A DNA stretch of 64,000 nt, taken from positions 5,595,008 to 5,659,007 of the forward strand of contig WNKI01000002.1 of NCBI GenBank assembly GCA_015350385.1, written 5' to 3'. How positions within the stretch are numbered: the stretch's first letter is position 1; the number at the start of each line of letters is the position of its first letter. The translations under genes and the position numbers were made by a program. The notes under the pieces are model-generated. The model made no database searches, had not been told where the DNA came from, and saw nothing but the letters and a program-made list of their open reading frames with translations. Shown here piece by piece: positions 46,101 to 57,490 of the stretch. The DNA is from Aculops lycopersici (taxonomy: Eukaryota > Arthropoda > Arachnida > Trombidiformes > Eriophyidae).

Positions 46101-46594
46101 GACCAAGCGGCGGATGGAATGCGCATGCGAGTTGCCAGAACGACAACTTGTTGCCTAAGGTAACCCAGATTTTTGTTGCTTCGTTTCGAGAGGTTAGTAG
46201 CTGAAGGCGAGCAAGTTGCCAGCGAGAGCTCGGGAGAAATAATCACGAGATGAAGAAAAATTCGAGGAGAGAAATCGCTTTGAATTAGATGGTCAGTTGG
46301 GCAACCGAACGAAAGTGGCCAAATGTTGAGCTAGTCAGTCAGTCAGTCGCTCGGTCGGTCAGTCGCTCATCGCCAGTCCAGTGAGACAGGCGAAGAAGAA
46401 CAAGTTGGGAGGATAGATAGAGGTTATCATCAAACCCACAGTGCCAATAGCAACCTAAATCATCAAGTGCCTGGATCAAACTCAAGAGTAGAAGTAGAGC
46501 CAAAAGTAGCGGTTTGAGTGATAAAGGTAACTGGGAAGAGATTGTAGCTTTCAGCATCAAATTGAACTAAGCAAGCAAATCAGATCAGATCGAT
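43192..46594. promoter_or_regulatory. Divergent intergenic region between CPAP3 copies A and B
   Basis: 3.4 kb with no supported gene. It has five GCAACARGT-type E-box sites (43,645; 44,788; 44,883; 45,846; plus TAACAGGTGG at 44,771), GA tracts near 43,544 and 45,165, and short inverted repeats around 45,224-45,249. Predicted frames of 80-150 codons (44,253-44,714; 45,697-46,146) have no family signal. It probably carries shared or separate control elements for the two cuticle genes and their leader exons. Confidence 0.45.
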
Positions 46595-48269
46595 ATGATT
46601 GGTCACACGCAAATTATGAGGCTAACCCTCGGCCTTTTGGTGGCAGCTCTAGCAGGTAAGTTGTTTGTTGCAGTTCGTCGTCGCTGTCGTATTCTTTATT
46701 TAGATTTACATATTTGATTTGAGAAACAAAAACAAACCAAAGATCTAACCAAATCTCCACAAACTCATCGACAAAGTAGCCACCGCCCAACGCACCTCAC
46801 CTCAGTTCAACTTCCCGCCGCCAAACTTTGGAGCCGACGTATTTAGCACCGGCAACCAGGTAGGCGGTCCAGTAAGCGACCTGTCGTCCCTATCGGCGGC
46901 GCTCGGTGCCCAAGGCCAATCGGCGGCATCGGGCTCGTTGTCGTCCCTCCAACTTCAAGACCAGGGTCAGCAGGCATCACAACAGCTTCAGCCCCAGTTA
47001 ATCTCACAGTCGTTGCCTCAGCTGTTGCCTCAAGCGCCACAATTGCAATTACAATCCCAATCCCAATCCCAATCCCAATCACAACAACAACAACAACAAC
47101 AACAACAGCAACAGCAACAGCAACAGCAACAACAGCAACCACAACAACCTCAGCAACAAGCGCAACAGCCGCAACAAACGCCAAGACAGGAGCAGCAGCA
47201 GCCAACTATCCAGTTGTCGCGCCCATCGTTATCGCTAACCTCGCTAAGTATTCCCCAACAATCGCAACGTGAGCAACGCGAGCAACGTGAGCAACAGCAA
47301 CAGCAACAAAGGCCCGCCGCCTCGCAGGTGGTTGCCTCAACCTCAACAGGTAGACAGTCGCGACCAAAGCCTCAGGTGGTTGCCGCGGCCGCTGCCGTTT
47401 CCTCGCAACCAAGACAACCGCTGCAGACGCAACAGACTAGCCAGGCTGCCAACGCCGGAAGTAACCAGGCTGCCATTGATAATGCCCGCAAGGCTGAGGC
47501 CACCGCCGCCTCGTTGGCTGCCCAATCGGGTCAGAGCTATCAGTGTCCCGAGCTCTTTGGCTTCTTCCGTCACCACAAGTCCTGCGACAAGTACTATGCC
47601 TGCGAGAACGGAACCGCCACCACCAAACTCTGTGGAAACGGATTGATGTTTGACGACTCGGATCCAAAACGCGAAAACTGTGCCTACCCCTTCTCAGTGG
47701 ACTGTGGCGACCGTACAGATCTCGAGGCTCCCATCTCCACACCACACTGCCCACGTCTCTATGGTTTGTTCCAGGACAATTCAAACTGCCGTATCTTTTA
47801 CTCTTGCTGGAACGGCGAGGCCTCCAAGTACGAGTGTCCGCCAGGACTGGCCTACGACAGTGAGCAGCGCGTTTGCGTTTGGGCCGATCACGTAGACAGG
47901 TGCGACCAATCAGAGGTTAGCGACGGATTTGTGTGTCCCGACGCCACCGAAGTAGACCAGCCAGGTCACTATACCCGACACGCCCACCCCACCGACTGCC
48001 GCAAGTTTTACGTGTGTATCGAGGGCGTGGCCAGACCTTACGGCTGCAGTCTCGGCTCGGTGTTCAACGTCGACTCCCTCCAGTGCGACGAGCCAGAAAA
48101 CGTTTCCGGTTGCGAGAAGTACTACGGGGACACGCTGGAACCAAAGCTCGCCAAGAAGTTGGCCCGCGAAAGTGCTCAGGGACAATCACCAAACCCGGCA
48201 ACCTCCTCCTCAGGCTCATCCTCCTCATCGTCGTCGTCGCGCGGAAACTCGGCTGGCCAACAGGGATAA
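46595..48269 (+). CDS. CPAP3-type secreted chitin-binding protein, copy B
   Basis: Exons 46,595-46,655 (signal peptide MIGHTQIMRLTLGLLVAALA) and 46,777-48,269 join in phase 1 to give 517 residues. A long spacer with a glutamine run of about 20 residues and several QSQSQ units precedes the three ChtBD2 domains (from about residue 275). The start of the mature protein (VATAQRTSPQFNF … ADVFST) resembles the same part of copy A (VNTQRPPQFNNF … DVFST), so both arose by duplication of a whole gene, followed by divergence of the spacer. The C-terminus is Ser-rich. Expected role: structural chitin binding in the cuticle or another apical matrix. Confidence 0.92.
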
Positions 48270-48341
48270 AATTTGTTCGATAACAAGGAGAGAGTTCGCG
48301 AGAGAGAGAGAAAAGAAAGAGAAATGATATCAAGGAGAAAT

Positions 48342-48347
48342 AATAAA
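48342..48347 (+). terminator. Polyadenylation signal of CPAP3 copy B
   Basis: AATAAA 73 bases after the stop codon. Confidence 0.65.
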
Positions 48348-48917
48348 CTGATTGGGTTTGCAGCTAAATTTGCGCCTGATCAGTGGCTTGTACAACAACC
48401 TGATATATTGATTGACTAACATCAACAGCTAACAGGTAGGAGATAAACCAAAGGAATAAAGTGAAGTAAAGTAGAGTAAAATTAAAAACAAACAGACAGA
48501 CAAACACAGAAGTTGAAACAAAACCCCAACTTGCTCTACCCTGACTTAGACTTTCTTTCTCCTCGCAATTTCCCTCTCTCTCTCTTTCTCTCTATCTTCC
48601 TCGTTCACTTGTCGCCGATAAACAATTCGAGATAAACAGTCTCTTTGAACTCCCGCTGAGTTCTCAGTTGGTTCAATTTCAGCTTGCAACGCGGTCGATA
48701 GAGAGAGAGAGAGAGAGAGAGGAGGNNNNNNNNNNNNNNNNNNNNNNNNNNNNNNNNNNNNNNNNNNNNNNNNNNNNNNNNNNNNNNNNNNNNNNNNNNN
48801 NNNNNNNNNNNNNNNNNNNNNNNNNNNNNNNNNNNNNNNNNNNNNNNNNNNNNNNNNNNNNNNNNNNNNNNNNNNNNNNNNNNNNNNNNNNNNNNNNNNN
48901 NNNNNNNNNNNNNNNNA

Positions 48918-48953
<36 letters not shown>

Positions 48954-49858
48954 TTCTATCTCGCATCCAGTGCAAAAAGTTTCGGCGATCACCGAGTCAG
49001 TTCCGCATTTCAGCGAGATCGTCGCTAGAAAAACGATCGATTCAGACAATCGAGTCGCTGCGACGCAACAGGTGCTCTTGCTTACTTTCTCTTTCTAAAC
49101 TGCTGCTGCTGCTCTGAGAAATTAGCCCTCTAAAGCCAACTTGACTCTTCAACTCTAATCTCTGAATTCCTATCTCTATCTTTTGCAGTATGACAAAGTA
49201 GGTATTCTGGTTCAGTCAACTCTCATAACAAATTTCAAGATTTCAGCTATTGGGATGGAGCTGATGTGCACTTTACTCGCTTACTATCATCTTGCAATGC
49301 CTTGTGTAGCTTTTATCTTCAGTTAGCGGGTAGAAGCAAAAGCAAACGCTTATTTTGTCCCTAATCATCTCATTGATATACCGAAATGCTGAACGAAAGA
49401 GGGAGAGAGAGATAGCAAGATTAAAATCTAGGCCAAAAAAAGACTGATTCACTTTCACTTGGACTTTTCTCTCTCTTTCTCATCTAACTCGCTGCTAGAT
49501 CTGCTGTCCTCTTCTATCTTCAACCACAGGTGGTGGTTATGGCTGTGGTCATCGCAGCGTAACCTCAGAAAACACACAAGCTAGGTGAGCGAAGCGAAGG
49601 ATGACATTTACATTTGACTCCGGCGCACTACAATAAACTGGTTTACCTCGTCGAGTGCTCGTTCGTTGGTGTTGGTTGCTTAGGATTTAAATCCAGCTTG
49701 GTAAATCAGAGAGGTGAATTCCAGTGGCTCGCTTGTTTGTATCTGTCTCTAGTATCATCAAAATTATTATCGACCGGAGAAGTCACAAGTTCTCGTTTGC
49801 TACTTACTCAAGTGACATAATAATAATAATAATAATAACAACAAGTGTACCATTTAAC
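48348..49858. other. Intergenic region with a gap and GA/CT arms
   Basis: No gene supported. CT tracts lie near 48,570; a GA tract at 48,702-48,725 abuts Ns (48,726-48,916), and a CT tract (48,917-48,960) follows. The stretch 49,000-49,858 probably contains the leader of CPAP3 copy C; a GCAACAGGTG site is at 49,065. Confidence 0.5.
48702..48960. repeat. GA tract, 191-base assembly gap, CT tract
   Basis: The purine run on the left and the pyrimidine run on the right are reverse complements, so the gap sits inside an inverted simple repeat. Confidence 0.95.
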
Positions 49859-51840
49859 ATGGCGAAAACCCTTGCTTTCTTATCCGTTGTTGCCCTAAAC
49901 TCTGCCCTCCTAATCTCATGTAAGTATTGTTATGTTTTATTTAATCAAAAACTAAGCGGAGAAATCTATTCACATTGATTACTAACAAAAACAATCAACA
50001 AAATCAATCAGGTTTGCCTAATATCAGAATCCAAGTAAACAATGACAATTTACAAAACCCTCCCTACTTGCTACAAGCCATCAAAGATGCCGAGGCAATC
50101 CAAGCAAACCAACCACAGACACCTGTTGATACAGCTGCTCAAATGCAGGCCAGCGTCGGGGCAACTATTGGCGAGTCGCAGCCAAAGAACGAAGCATTTG
50201 GTGTGAATACCGAAAGCGTGGGCATAGATTCTAGTGCTAGTGTTAGTCCAGGCAACTTTAGTGTTATCAAGGAGGAAACAGTAGAGGAAATTCTAGACTT
50301 GGATCCAGATTCAATCATCAAGATGCCAGCGAGTGGTGATCAGCTAATGAGCGCCTTATCACCCATAGACCAGCCAACGGGTGGCGAGTCCATGTCTGTG
50401 GCTGAGACCTCGAATGTTGAAGACAATTCTAGTTCAAAGATTGATAGAGAGTCGAGTCAATTATCTCCCATGTCGGGTAATCACCAACAGGTCCACCAAT
50501 CGTCGTCCAACAACAAGATGAAACCACAAACTTTGCCTGTGACCAACTCGCATCTTAAGAAGCCGGCCAGTGGCTCGATGATTGGCGACAATTTAGAGAC
50601 CAGCCAGCAGCAGCAGCAGCAGCAACAACAACAACAACAACAACAACCACCTACCAGCAACGACGCGCCCAACCACCAATCTGGCGGAGCAAAGAGTCTC
50701 GTCGCCCCAACTGTGAGCCAAGACGACGGAGCCTCTTCAGCAAATTCTGAGACGGTTGCCAGGAAGGTGGCGGCAATAAATTTACCTGACACTCTGGAGC
50801 CGAGTCAAGTGATGAACGGAGTCACCAATGTCTCGCTGGTTCCTGCGACCGTAAATCGCGAGTATGGATACCAAAAGAGAACTCGTGTAACACTAGGCGG
50901 CGGTTACGTGAGGGACAAGTCGCCCGAGCAGCAGGCTTCATCGCAGGAGCCACAATTGATCTCATCGTCTTCGTCGTCTTCTCAAATCACTCGGGATCAA
51001 TACCAAGCTCAGGACTCAAAGGTGATCCAGATACCCGAGCGAATCATTGTACCGGAGAGTGTTTTCACAAAACCCCAGCAGCAACCTCAGCTTAACAAGA
51101 GACAACCACAAGCTAATAACCAAAGCTTGGCAAATGCGCCACCGAGACGACAGGACAACAGGTGTCCGCGTTCGGGGGTGATGAGTTTTGAGCACCCAAA
51201 GGCTTGCGACAAGTATTATTTGTGTGAAGATGGATTCATAAGCGAGCACACGTGTCCCAATGGCCTGCTCTATGGAACTCGCGATATGATTACCGATTAC
51301 TGTGTTCACAGGTGGAAGGTGGTTTGTGGCGAAAAGTCGATTCCAAATCCAATTAGCTCGCCAGGTTGTAGGTGGCAGTATGGAATTTTCAATGTTCAAG
51401 GTTCGCCAAGGTGCTCGCCAGACTTTTACGAGTGCATTGAGGGAGTGTTTCAGGTGAGAAAGTGTTCGATTGAGGGCCAGATTTATGATGATCGCACTAA
51501 GGCTTGTCAATTTGCCGAAGCGGTTGGCTGCCAACAGGAAACAATCGGTGACTTCAAGTGTCCAGCCGACGACCAGGCCAACACCTACTGGCCATTTCCC
51601 AGGTATTTCCTCAATGAGAGATCTCTAATCCATTGCGTCAACGATAAGCCAGAGATTATTAGGTGCACCGAGAATGAACGCGTCGATCCGGAGCATTTGC
51701 ATTGCGTTCCAGTGGCCAAAAAGTCGTCGTTGTCTTCACTAGATGGTGGTGGCGCCGACGGAAACTCCGAGTCTTCTAGTTTAGTCTCAAGGAGATCAAG
51801 AGAGAAAAACAGGAAGGTGACGAGTGGAAATGTAAACTAA
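49859..51840 (+). CDS. CPAP3-like secreted chitin-binding protein, copy C (diverged)
   Basis: Exons 49,859-49,919 (signal peptide MAKTLAFLSVVALNSALLIS) and 50,012-51,840 join in phase 1, giving 629 residues. The first 400 residues are disordered: Ser-, Asn- and Gln-rich with a Gln run near 205-220. Three diverged ChtBD2-type units follow from about residue 404: CPRSGVMSFEHPKACDKYYLC, then CRWQYGIFN … CSPDFYEC, then CPADDQANTYWPFPRYFLN. The same phase-1 intron directly after the signal peptide is found in copies A and B, pointing to a common ancestor. The third unit is short of a standard domain. Likely a cuticle or matrix protein. Confidence 0.85.
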
Positions 51841-52920
51841 ATCTAACTATAAATATACATATAACTGTGTTCAGTGTTCGTTTTTGCTGTTTTTTTCGCT
51901 GATATATGAATAATAATCTTTGGAAAGTGAGAGTAAAAGTGAAAATTGCCTACAGATCGACCGACCAACTGATCGGTGGATGGATAAATGAAAAAAGCTG
52001 AGCGGCATGTTAGAATTGACAGGTATAAGTTTCGGGTTGCTCTTTTTCCTAACTCACCGCGTTGACTCTACCGCTGTTGCTGCAATTGCTGCTTATTCAA
52101 CCAACTAGTCTTTAGCGAGATTAACTTTAACATGAAGAGAGTCATTGACCTCGAGATATGATGATGATGATTATTATTTTCGTCGCAGTAGACGCACTGA
52201 TGACCGCGCCCAAGTTTAATTTAGATGCGGTGGGGGGCTATACTTCAAAGTTGACAGGTGGCGGCTGAATATTTGACTCGCAAGATGGAGAAGGAAAAAT
52301 GGCAAGCTCAACTCGCTAGGCGGTTGGCGAGTTCGCCTCGAGAACAAATGGGATCAGGCTTTTAACAACGGATCAAGTTAATGCTTGATTTTGAATTGGA
52401 CCCAACATTGCCGAGTTGAACCATAAACTTGACTGACATTATTATTTATCATTAAAAGTGAATGGGAAACGAAAGCATAGTTGCGTGGTTGCGTTTATAT
52501 CCGAGTCAATGTTGTGGTCTAGCCGTGAGTCAGATTACCACACACGCAAAGAACAAGACTACAGCCGTCAGCAAAGCAATGTCGTGATTTTCATCAATGC
52601 GCACTAATTTTCACAGACCACACGCAAAGATTCAAACAAATTGCACAAATCTGCGCGCCACATGCAACCGCAGCGCCATGTACATCCCACCGGCAGATCA
52701 CAATGCGGCCACATGAGCGAGCAATTGAGTTTTGCAGGGGAAAACCGAGATTCCTAGAGGCAACATAAGGATGACGCAAACTTTGTTTGTTTTGTTGGTA
52801 ACTTATAACTCTCTCCAATCCTAACAACTTCTACAATCTAGTCCATTAGATCATATTAATATTGATATATTTATATTTTATTTGCAACCTGCATCTACTA
52901 ATGGAGAATCTTTATTGATA
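51841..52920. other. Intergenic region between CPAP3 copy C and Ral
   Basis: About 1.1 kb, AT-rich near its Ral end (52,850-52,885), with a GAT-type triplet run near 52,160. No gene is supported. Confidence 0.5.
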
Positions 52921-53505
52921 ATGGATAATCTATTTAAAGTCATTATTGTGGGCAGCGGTGGTGTTGGTAAATCAGCTTTAACATTACAATTTATGTACGA
53001 TGAATTTGTAGAGGATTACGAGCCAACTAAAGCAGATTCATACAGGAAAAAGGTTGTCCTGGATGGAAAAGAGGAACAAATTGACATTTTAGACACTGCC
53101 GGCCAGGAGGATTATGCTGCGATTCGAGACAACTATTTTAGATCTGGCGAGGGATTCCTATGTGTATTTTCCATAACGGAACAGGAGAGCTTGAATGCCG
53201 CCCATGAGTTACGTGAGCAAATATTGAGAGTTAAAAACGATGATAATATTCCATTCCTATTGGTTGGCAACAAAGCGGATTTAGACGAGAGGCGAGAGGT
53301 TAGCCAGGAGGCGGCCCAGGAGCAAGCTCAAGCTTGGCAAGTTCCATACATCGAGACATCGGCTAAAACTCGACATAATGTGGATACAGTTTTCTACGAA
53401 CTCCTTAGAGAGATTAAGAAACGCCGTGATGCCCAAGAAAGTGATCAGATTGCCAACAAGAAGAAGAAAAAGAAGGCCAGGAGAAGATTGTGCAGTATAT
53501 TTTAA
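52921..53505 (+). CDS. Ral: Ral small GTPase
   Basis: 194 residues, one exon. The P-loop GSGGVGKS (11-18), the Ral-specific effector stretch YDEFVEDYEPTKADSYRKKV, DTAGQEDYAAIRDNYFRSGE, NKAD and ETSAK are all present and nearly identical to RalA. The C-terminus has a polybasic run (KKKKKKARRR) and a CAAX box CSIF; the final Phe predicts geranylgeranylation. Ral acts at the plasma membrane and on vesicles through the exocyst. The N-terminus (MDNLFKVIIV) is shorter than the dozen residues found in human RalA; no in-frame ATG lies upstream within the open stretch. Confidence 0.96.
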   Translation: MDNLFKVIIVGSGGVGKSALTLQFMYDEFVEDYEPTKADSYRKKVVLDGKEEQIDILDTAGQEDYAAIRDNYFRSGEGFLCVFSITEQESLNAAHELREQILRVKNDDNIPFLLVGNKADLDERREVSQEAAQEQAQAWQVPYIETSAKTRHNVDTVFYELLREIKKRRDAQESDQIANKKKKKKARRRLCSIF

Positions 53506-53544
53506 AATGGCAATGGTATTGATGAATTCAACGGGCCAACCGGC

Positions 53545-53550
53545 AATAAA
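53545..53550 (+). terminator. Polyadenylation signal of Ral
   Basis: AATAAA 40 bases after the stop codon. Confidence 0.6.
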
Positions 53551-53724
53551 CTCATCGCTGAACCTAAAATTGTGGGGACTGGTTGTTGTTGTTTTTGTTT
53601 TAATCTGACTTTTCTGACGTCGTCTTCATAACCAATATAGCCTTAGGATAGTAGATAGATAGTATCATCATCCATTTGGTCACATGAGCCTTTAAGATCA
53701 ACATACATTATAATACTAAGAAAA

Positions 53725-54942
53725 TCATAACTTGGACTTCATAGGCGAGTATTTTGTGTATATTGCAACCATTGCAGTTCCGCCCAAACCAATATTGTGC
53801 TGTAGGGCAATCTTGGCATCCTTCACTTGTCTAGCGCCCGCTTCGCCGCGGATTTGCCAGGTAAGCTCGCAGCATTGAGCGAGTCCCGTGGCGCCTAGCG
53901 GATGTCCCTTTGATAGCAAGCCGCCACTTGGGTTTATAACATACTTTCCTCCATATGTGTTGTCATTATTGTCAATCAATGTTTTAGCCTCACCCAGGGG
54001 ACATAGACCCAGAGCCTCGTAGGTGATCAGCTCGTTGACCGTAAAGCAATCGTGTAATTCGATTACATCCACTTGCTCAGGTCGAATACCCGCCTTAGCA
54101 TAAGCTTTCTCCGCTGCATCCTGAACCATATCAAAGCCTATAAGTTTAATTGGACACTCACTCTCAAAGGTGGACTTTTTGTCTGTTGTCATTTCCATTG
54201 CAGAAATTTCCACAGCCTTTGCCTTCAAATGTGGATGTTTGTTTAGATAATCTTCGGAGACGATAATGGCTGCACCGGCTCCGTTGCTCGTTGGACAACA
54301 CGATTGTTTAGTGAGCATACTGAAAACTTTAGGAGATTCCAAAACTTGATTCAAAGTACACTCCTCATGAGTTTGCGAATAGGGATTGTTCATGGAATGC
54401 TTGTGATTCTTAACTGATATCTTGGCAAAATGTTCCTCCGTTGTACCGTATCTTTCCATATGCGCCTTACCAGCGGCTGCAAAGAATTGTGCCGTAATAG
54501 GTGCCGGTTCGATGCCTGCAATTTTAAATAGAACATCAACAAACTTTTGCATTGGCTCAACTCGATCGGTATATTTTGACAACAAAGCTCCGCGTTCCAT
54601 CTTCTCAAAGCCAACTGCGAGAGAACAGTCGTAGGCTCCAGCTTCAACAAGTTGCTTGGACAGGAATAGAGCCGTGGATCCGGTAGCACAATTGTTGTTG
54701 ACATTTGTGATTGGAATTCCCGTCATACCTACTTGATACAATCCCTTCTGCCCGCAAACTGAATCCCCGAAAACATAACCAACATTTGCCTGCTCAATCT
54801 CCTCGTAGGCAATGCCTGCGTCCTTGAGACTCTTCTCAACTGCCTCCTGAATCATATCTGGATAATCATAGTTCTTTACGGGACCAGGTTTTGTGAATTT
54901 GGTCATTCCAACACCTACCACAAAGACTCTCCTCTTGCCCAT
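53725..54942 (-). CDS. SCPx-type peroxisomal thiolase without sterol-carrier domain
   Basis: 405 residues, one exon, aligned along the thiolase part of sterol carrier protein X (SCP2 long form). The nucleophilic Cys85 lies in NNNCATGS, and GGLLSKGHPLGATG near residue 347 provides the catalytic His region. VELHDCFT-type and ALQHNIGLGG segments are as in SCPx (here IELHDCFTVNE). The SCP2 sterol-binding domain that follows in animal SCPx is absent. Instead the chain ends in SPMKSKL, a canonical peroxisomal targeting signal 1 (SKL). Expected function: cleavage of branched-chain or bile-acid-type 3-oxoacyl-CoA in peroxisomes. Confidence 0.93.
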   Translation of the reverse strand: MGKRRVFVVGVGMTKFTKPGPVKNYDYPDMIQEAVEKSLKDAGIAYEEIEQANVGYVFGDSVCGQKGLYQVGMTGIPITNVNNNCATGSTALFLSKQLVEAGAYDCSLAVGFEKMERGALLSKYTDRVEPMQKFVDVLFKIAGIEPAPITAQFFAAAGKAHMERYGTTEEHFAKISVKNHKHSMNNPYSQTHEECTLNQVLESPKVFSMLTKQSCCPTSNGAGAAIIVSEDYLNKHPHLKAKAVEISAMEMTTDKKSTFESECPIKLIGFDMVQDAAEKAYAKAGIRPEQVDVIELHDCFTVNELITYEALGLCPLGEAKTLIDNNDNTYGGKYVINPSGGLLSKGHPLGATGLAQCCELTWQIRGEAGARQVKDAKIALQHNIGLGGTAMVAIYTKYSPMKSKL

Positions 54943-55493
54943 GATGTCAGGTTTTAAATTAGCTAGCTCAATTAGTAAATGAAAGTTAAAATGTGTGATA
55001 AATATACACCGCTAATAAGTTATATCATGCAATACTCGTCTGTCCTGTGGACAACAGATTTGCTTTCATCTAATCTGATGCTTATCACTTGTTGACTCTT
55101 CCCTGTCCTCTTTGTATCACCGTTTGTCTTGATAATTGATCTAGTTCTCGTCACTTGTCTCTGTGTGACGCCAAGACTATTCCACCGAGCTTGTGTTGGT
55201 GCCGTTAATAATATAGTCGTTAGTCTCGTGTGGAATTTGTCACTAGTCCAGAACCCAATGCGTAAAGATAATATCGGCATCAATCTCTCTATTGCACAAG
55301 TACCCAGCTAGTCGTATTAGATAGCGGGAATGTAGTGTAACTGAGCCCTTTGGGTTTGGATGGGCAAAAGTGCGTCGTCTTCACTTGTACAGTAATCCAG
55401 TTCAGCCGGCCAGCAACTCTCAGCTCAACTTTAATGGCCGAGAGGAAAGCTAGCCGAGCGAGGAAGAGTTTGGATAATCTTGGCCCGGTTGCT

Positions 55494-55528
<35 letters not shown>

Positions 55529-57490
55529 GACTTGCCCGTTCCTAAGTTATAACAACTTGTTGCTTGAATCTCTGCTTGCTCTTTGCTCAAACTGCTCGCC
55601 ATTCAAAGTTCGGTCCAGAGATTGTTCTTGCTCTCGGTCGAGACTTGTATTCAACTTGAATATAGAGTGGGGAAATCATTGAGAGTATCAGAGGCTCGAA
55701 TTTTCTCCACTCTGCTGGCTCTATTTCAAAGCAACAACAACAAGTCTTGGCTTATGCTTCGCTCTCGAGTTTCAAAGTTAGCCAGACGACAGGTTAAGTA
55801 ACGTAATGACGAAGAGACGCACTGAGGAGGAACGAAAGGAGGAAGATAAGAGTTGGAAGGTAGCGGGAGAAAAAGTGGTAGTCGCTTCGTCGTCTCTGCT
55901 GAATGTGCAAGCTAAAAAGGTAACTACATTAGCTAGTCGTTGTAGTCGTCTCCCTCACAAGCTCATTAACTGACTTGATTTCTACCTGATCGTTGAAACG
56001 CGCGTTGAACGGCTGTAACAGCGAGCAACCAAGTGAACGAGCGAGCGTCTCGACGCAAAGCTCAACAAGTGTCCAACAAGTTAACGCAACTAGCAGACAG
56101 AAACCAATTGAGCTTCTCTTGATCCACGTGAATTCACCGTTGCAACCCAAGAGTTTGACTTGAGAGCTAGAGTGACGGATGACAAGCTTGCCAGCAAAAC
56201 TCATGTTTGCCAGCTAGACTTTTGATGTAGTAGTGTAGCTGTACCATTAAGCAAGCGAATAGGCAAATGTCTTGGGCCGATGCGAGGTATTGGCAAAGTA
56301 TTCAGATTGCCAAAGACTACCTGTCTAAGATGAAAGCTTGATTTTTCTGCGTTGCTAGTTGAGCTTTATGCCCCATGATGACTTCGGAGCTTTTATATTG
56401 GATGACAATAGAAGCAGTAGTGACGATAAAGACAGCGTTAACCAAGTCCAACCACGACACAACTTTCACATTATTAAAAGTGGCAAATCAAAGAGTTATA
56501 AAATTTTTGTTCTCACGACCACAATTTTACAAGTTACAAGATAAAAAAGTGACTTTGATTGATGGACGCTTGACCAGTGCGACTACCTTTGTAACAATAG
56601 TCTCTACAATTCAAACACTGAGAGTGCAAAGAGTTGCTCGGTCAAGGTCATGTTTCAATCACCTCACGTACCTGATCCTATTTGCCCCATTAGATCGATA
56701 AGGTTCAAAGCAGACAGCAAATTATCGGCTCGACTATCGGTTTTATCGCCGCCTTTGAACTAGACGGTGTAATTAGTGCCGGAAAACTTGGATTCTTTTT
56801 CCAATCGTAATGATAAATTGTCTAATTTTCCTCTGCATTAAGTATTGCCATTGAATTGTAAACATAACAAATCGAGTTTGTTTATGTATATGAAAGTTCT
56901 ACATCCACAAAGTTACCAGTGGATTAATACATGTAATTGCAAACAAATGGCCACCAGTTCACCAGAGTCCATCTGTCAGTTTGAACACGCGCGGGTCTCG
57001 AGCACGTGGTTTTGTTTTTCCCCACTCGTTTGCTGAGATTAGCATCGGATTTTTATGGGGAGCGAAAATAATACAGATCGCGCGCACACATCACAACAAC
57101 CGAAAACGACTGCAAGAATCGTTTGCTCTCTGTCTCTCACTCACTCGCTGCTGCGTTGCGGAAGCGCAAAGTACGCGTTGGCAATCCCATTTGCTTGCCT
57201 GCGTTAGAGTTTGCTCTGTGTGTTTGCTGTGTGAAGTCTATCGATGCTTTGAGGTGTGTTTCAAGTTGCATCCCTCTCTGTGTACTGCCAATGGGAATGT
57301 TATGCTGTTGCCTATGTCGGCCGCCAGTGGCGTCGGTCGACCGATGAAAGTCTCGAGCGTCCACGTCGCGTTCTCCTCACTCTCATCTCATCCCGGCTCA
57401 TTATCTCACCTTATTTTTGTGACCTGGAGAGTTTCAAGTTTAGTTTAATAACAACTTCAAGGCCAAAGTACATCACCATATTAGCTCATT
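54943..57490. other. Intergenic region between the thiolase and Max
   Basis: 2.5 kb with divergent promoters expected at both ends. A CT tract is at about 55,496-55,524, an E-box CACGTG at 57,003. Short frames (55,350; 56,375; 56,981) have no family features. Confidence 0.5.
57003..57008 (+). promoter_or_regulatory. Canonical Myc/Max E-box CACGTG upstream of Max
   Basis: CACGTG, the target of Max dimers, lies about 480 bases before the Max ATG. Confidence 0.35.

Noticed and set aside
45697..46146. 149-codon minus-strand frame between CPAP3 genes
   Set aside because: Val/Ala run from a triplet repeat and no domain; likely noncoding.
46843..47412. Val/Ala-rich minus-strand frames
   Set aside because: Antisense shadows of the Gln-rich spacer in CPAP3 copy B.
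56375..56701. 108-codon plus-strand frame upstream of Max
   Set aside because: No recognisable features; AT-rich intergenic sequence.
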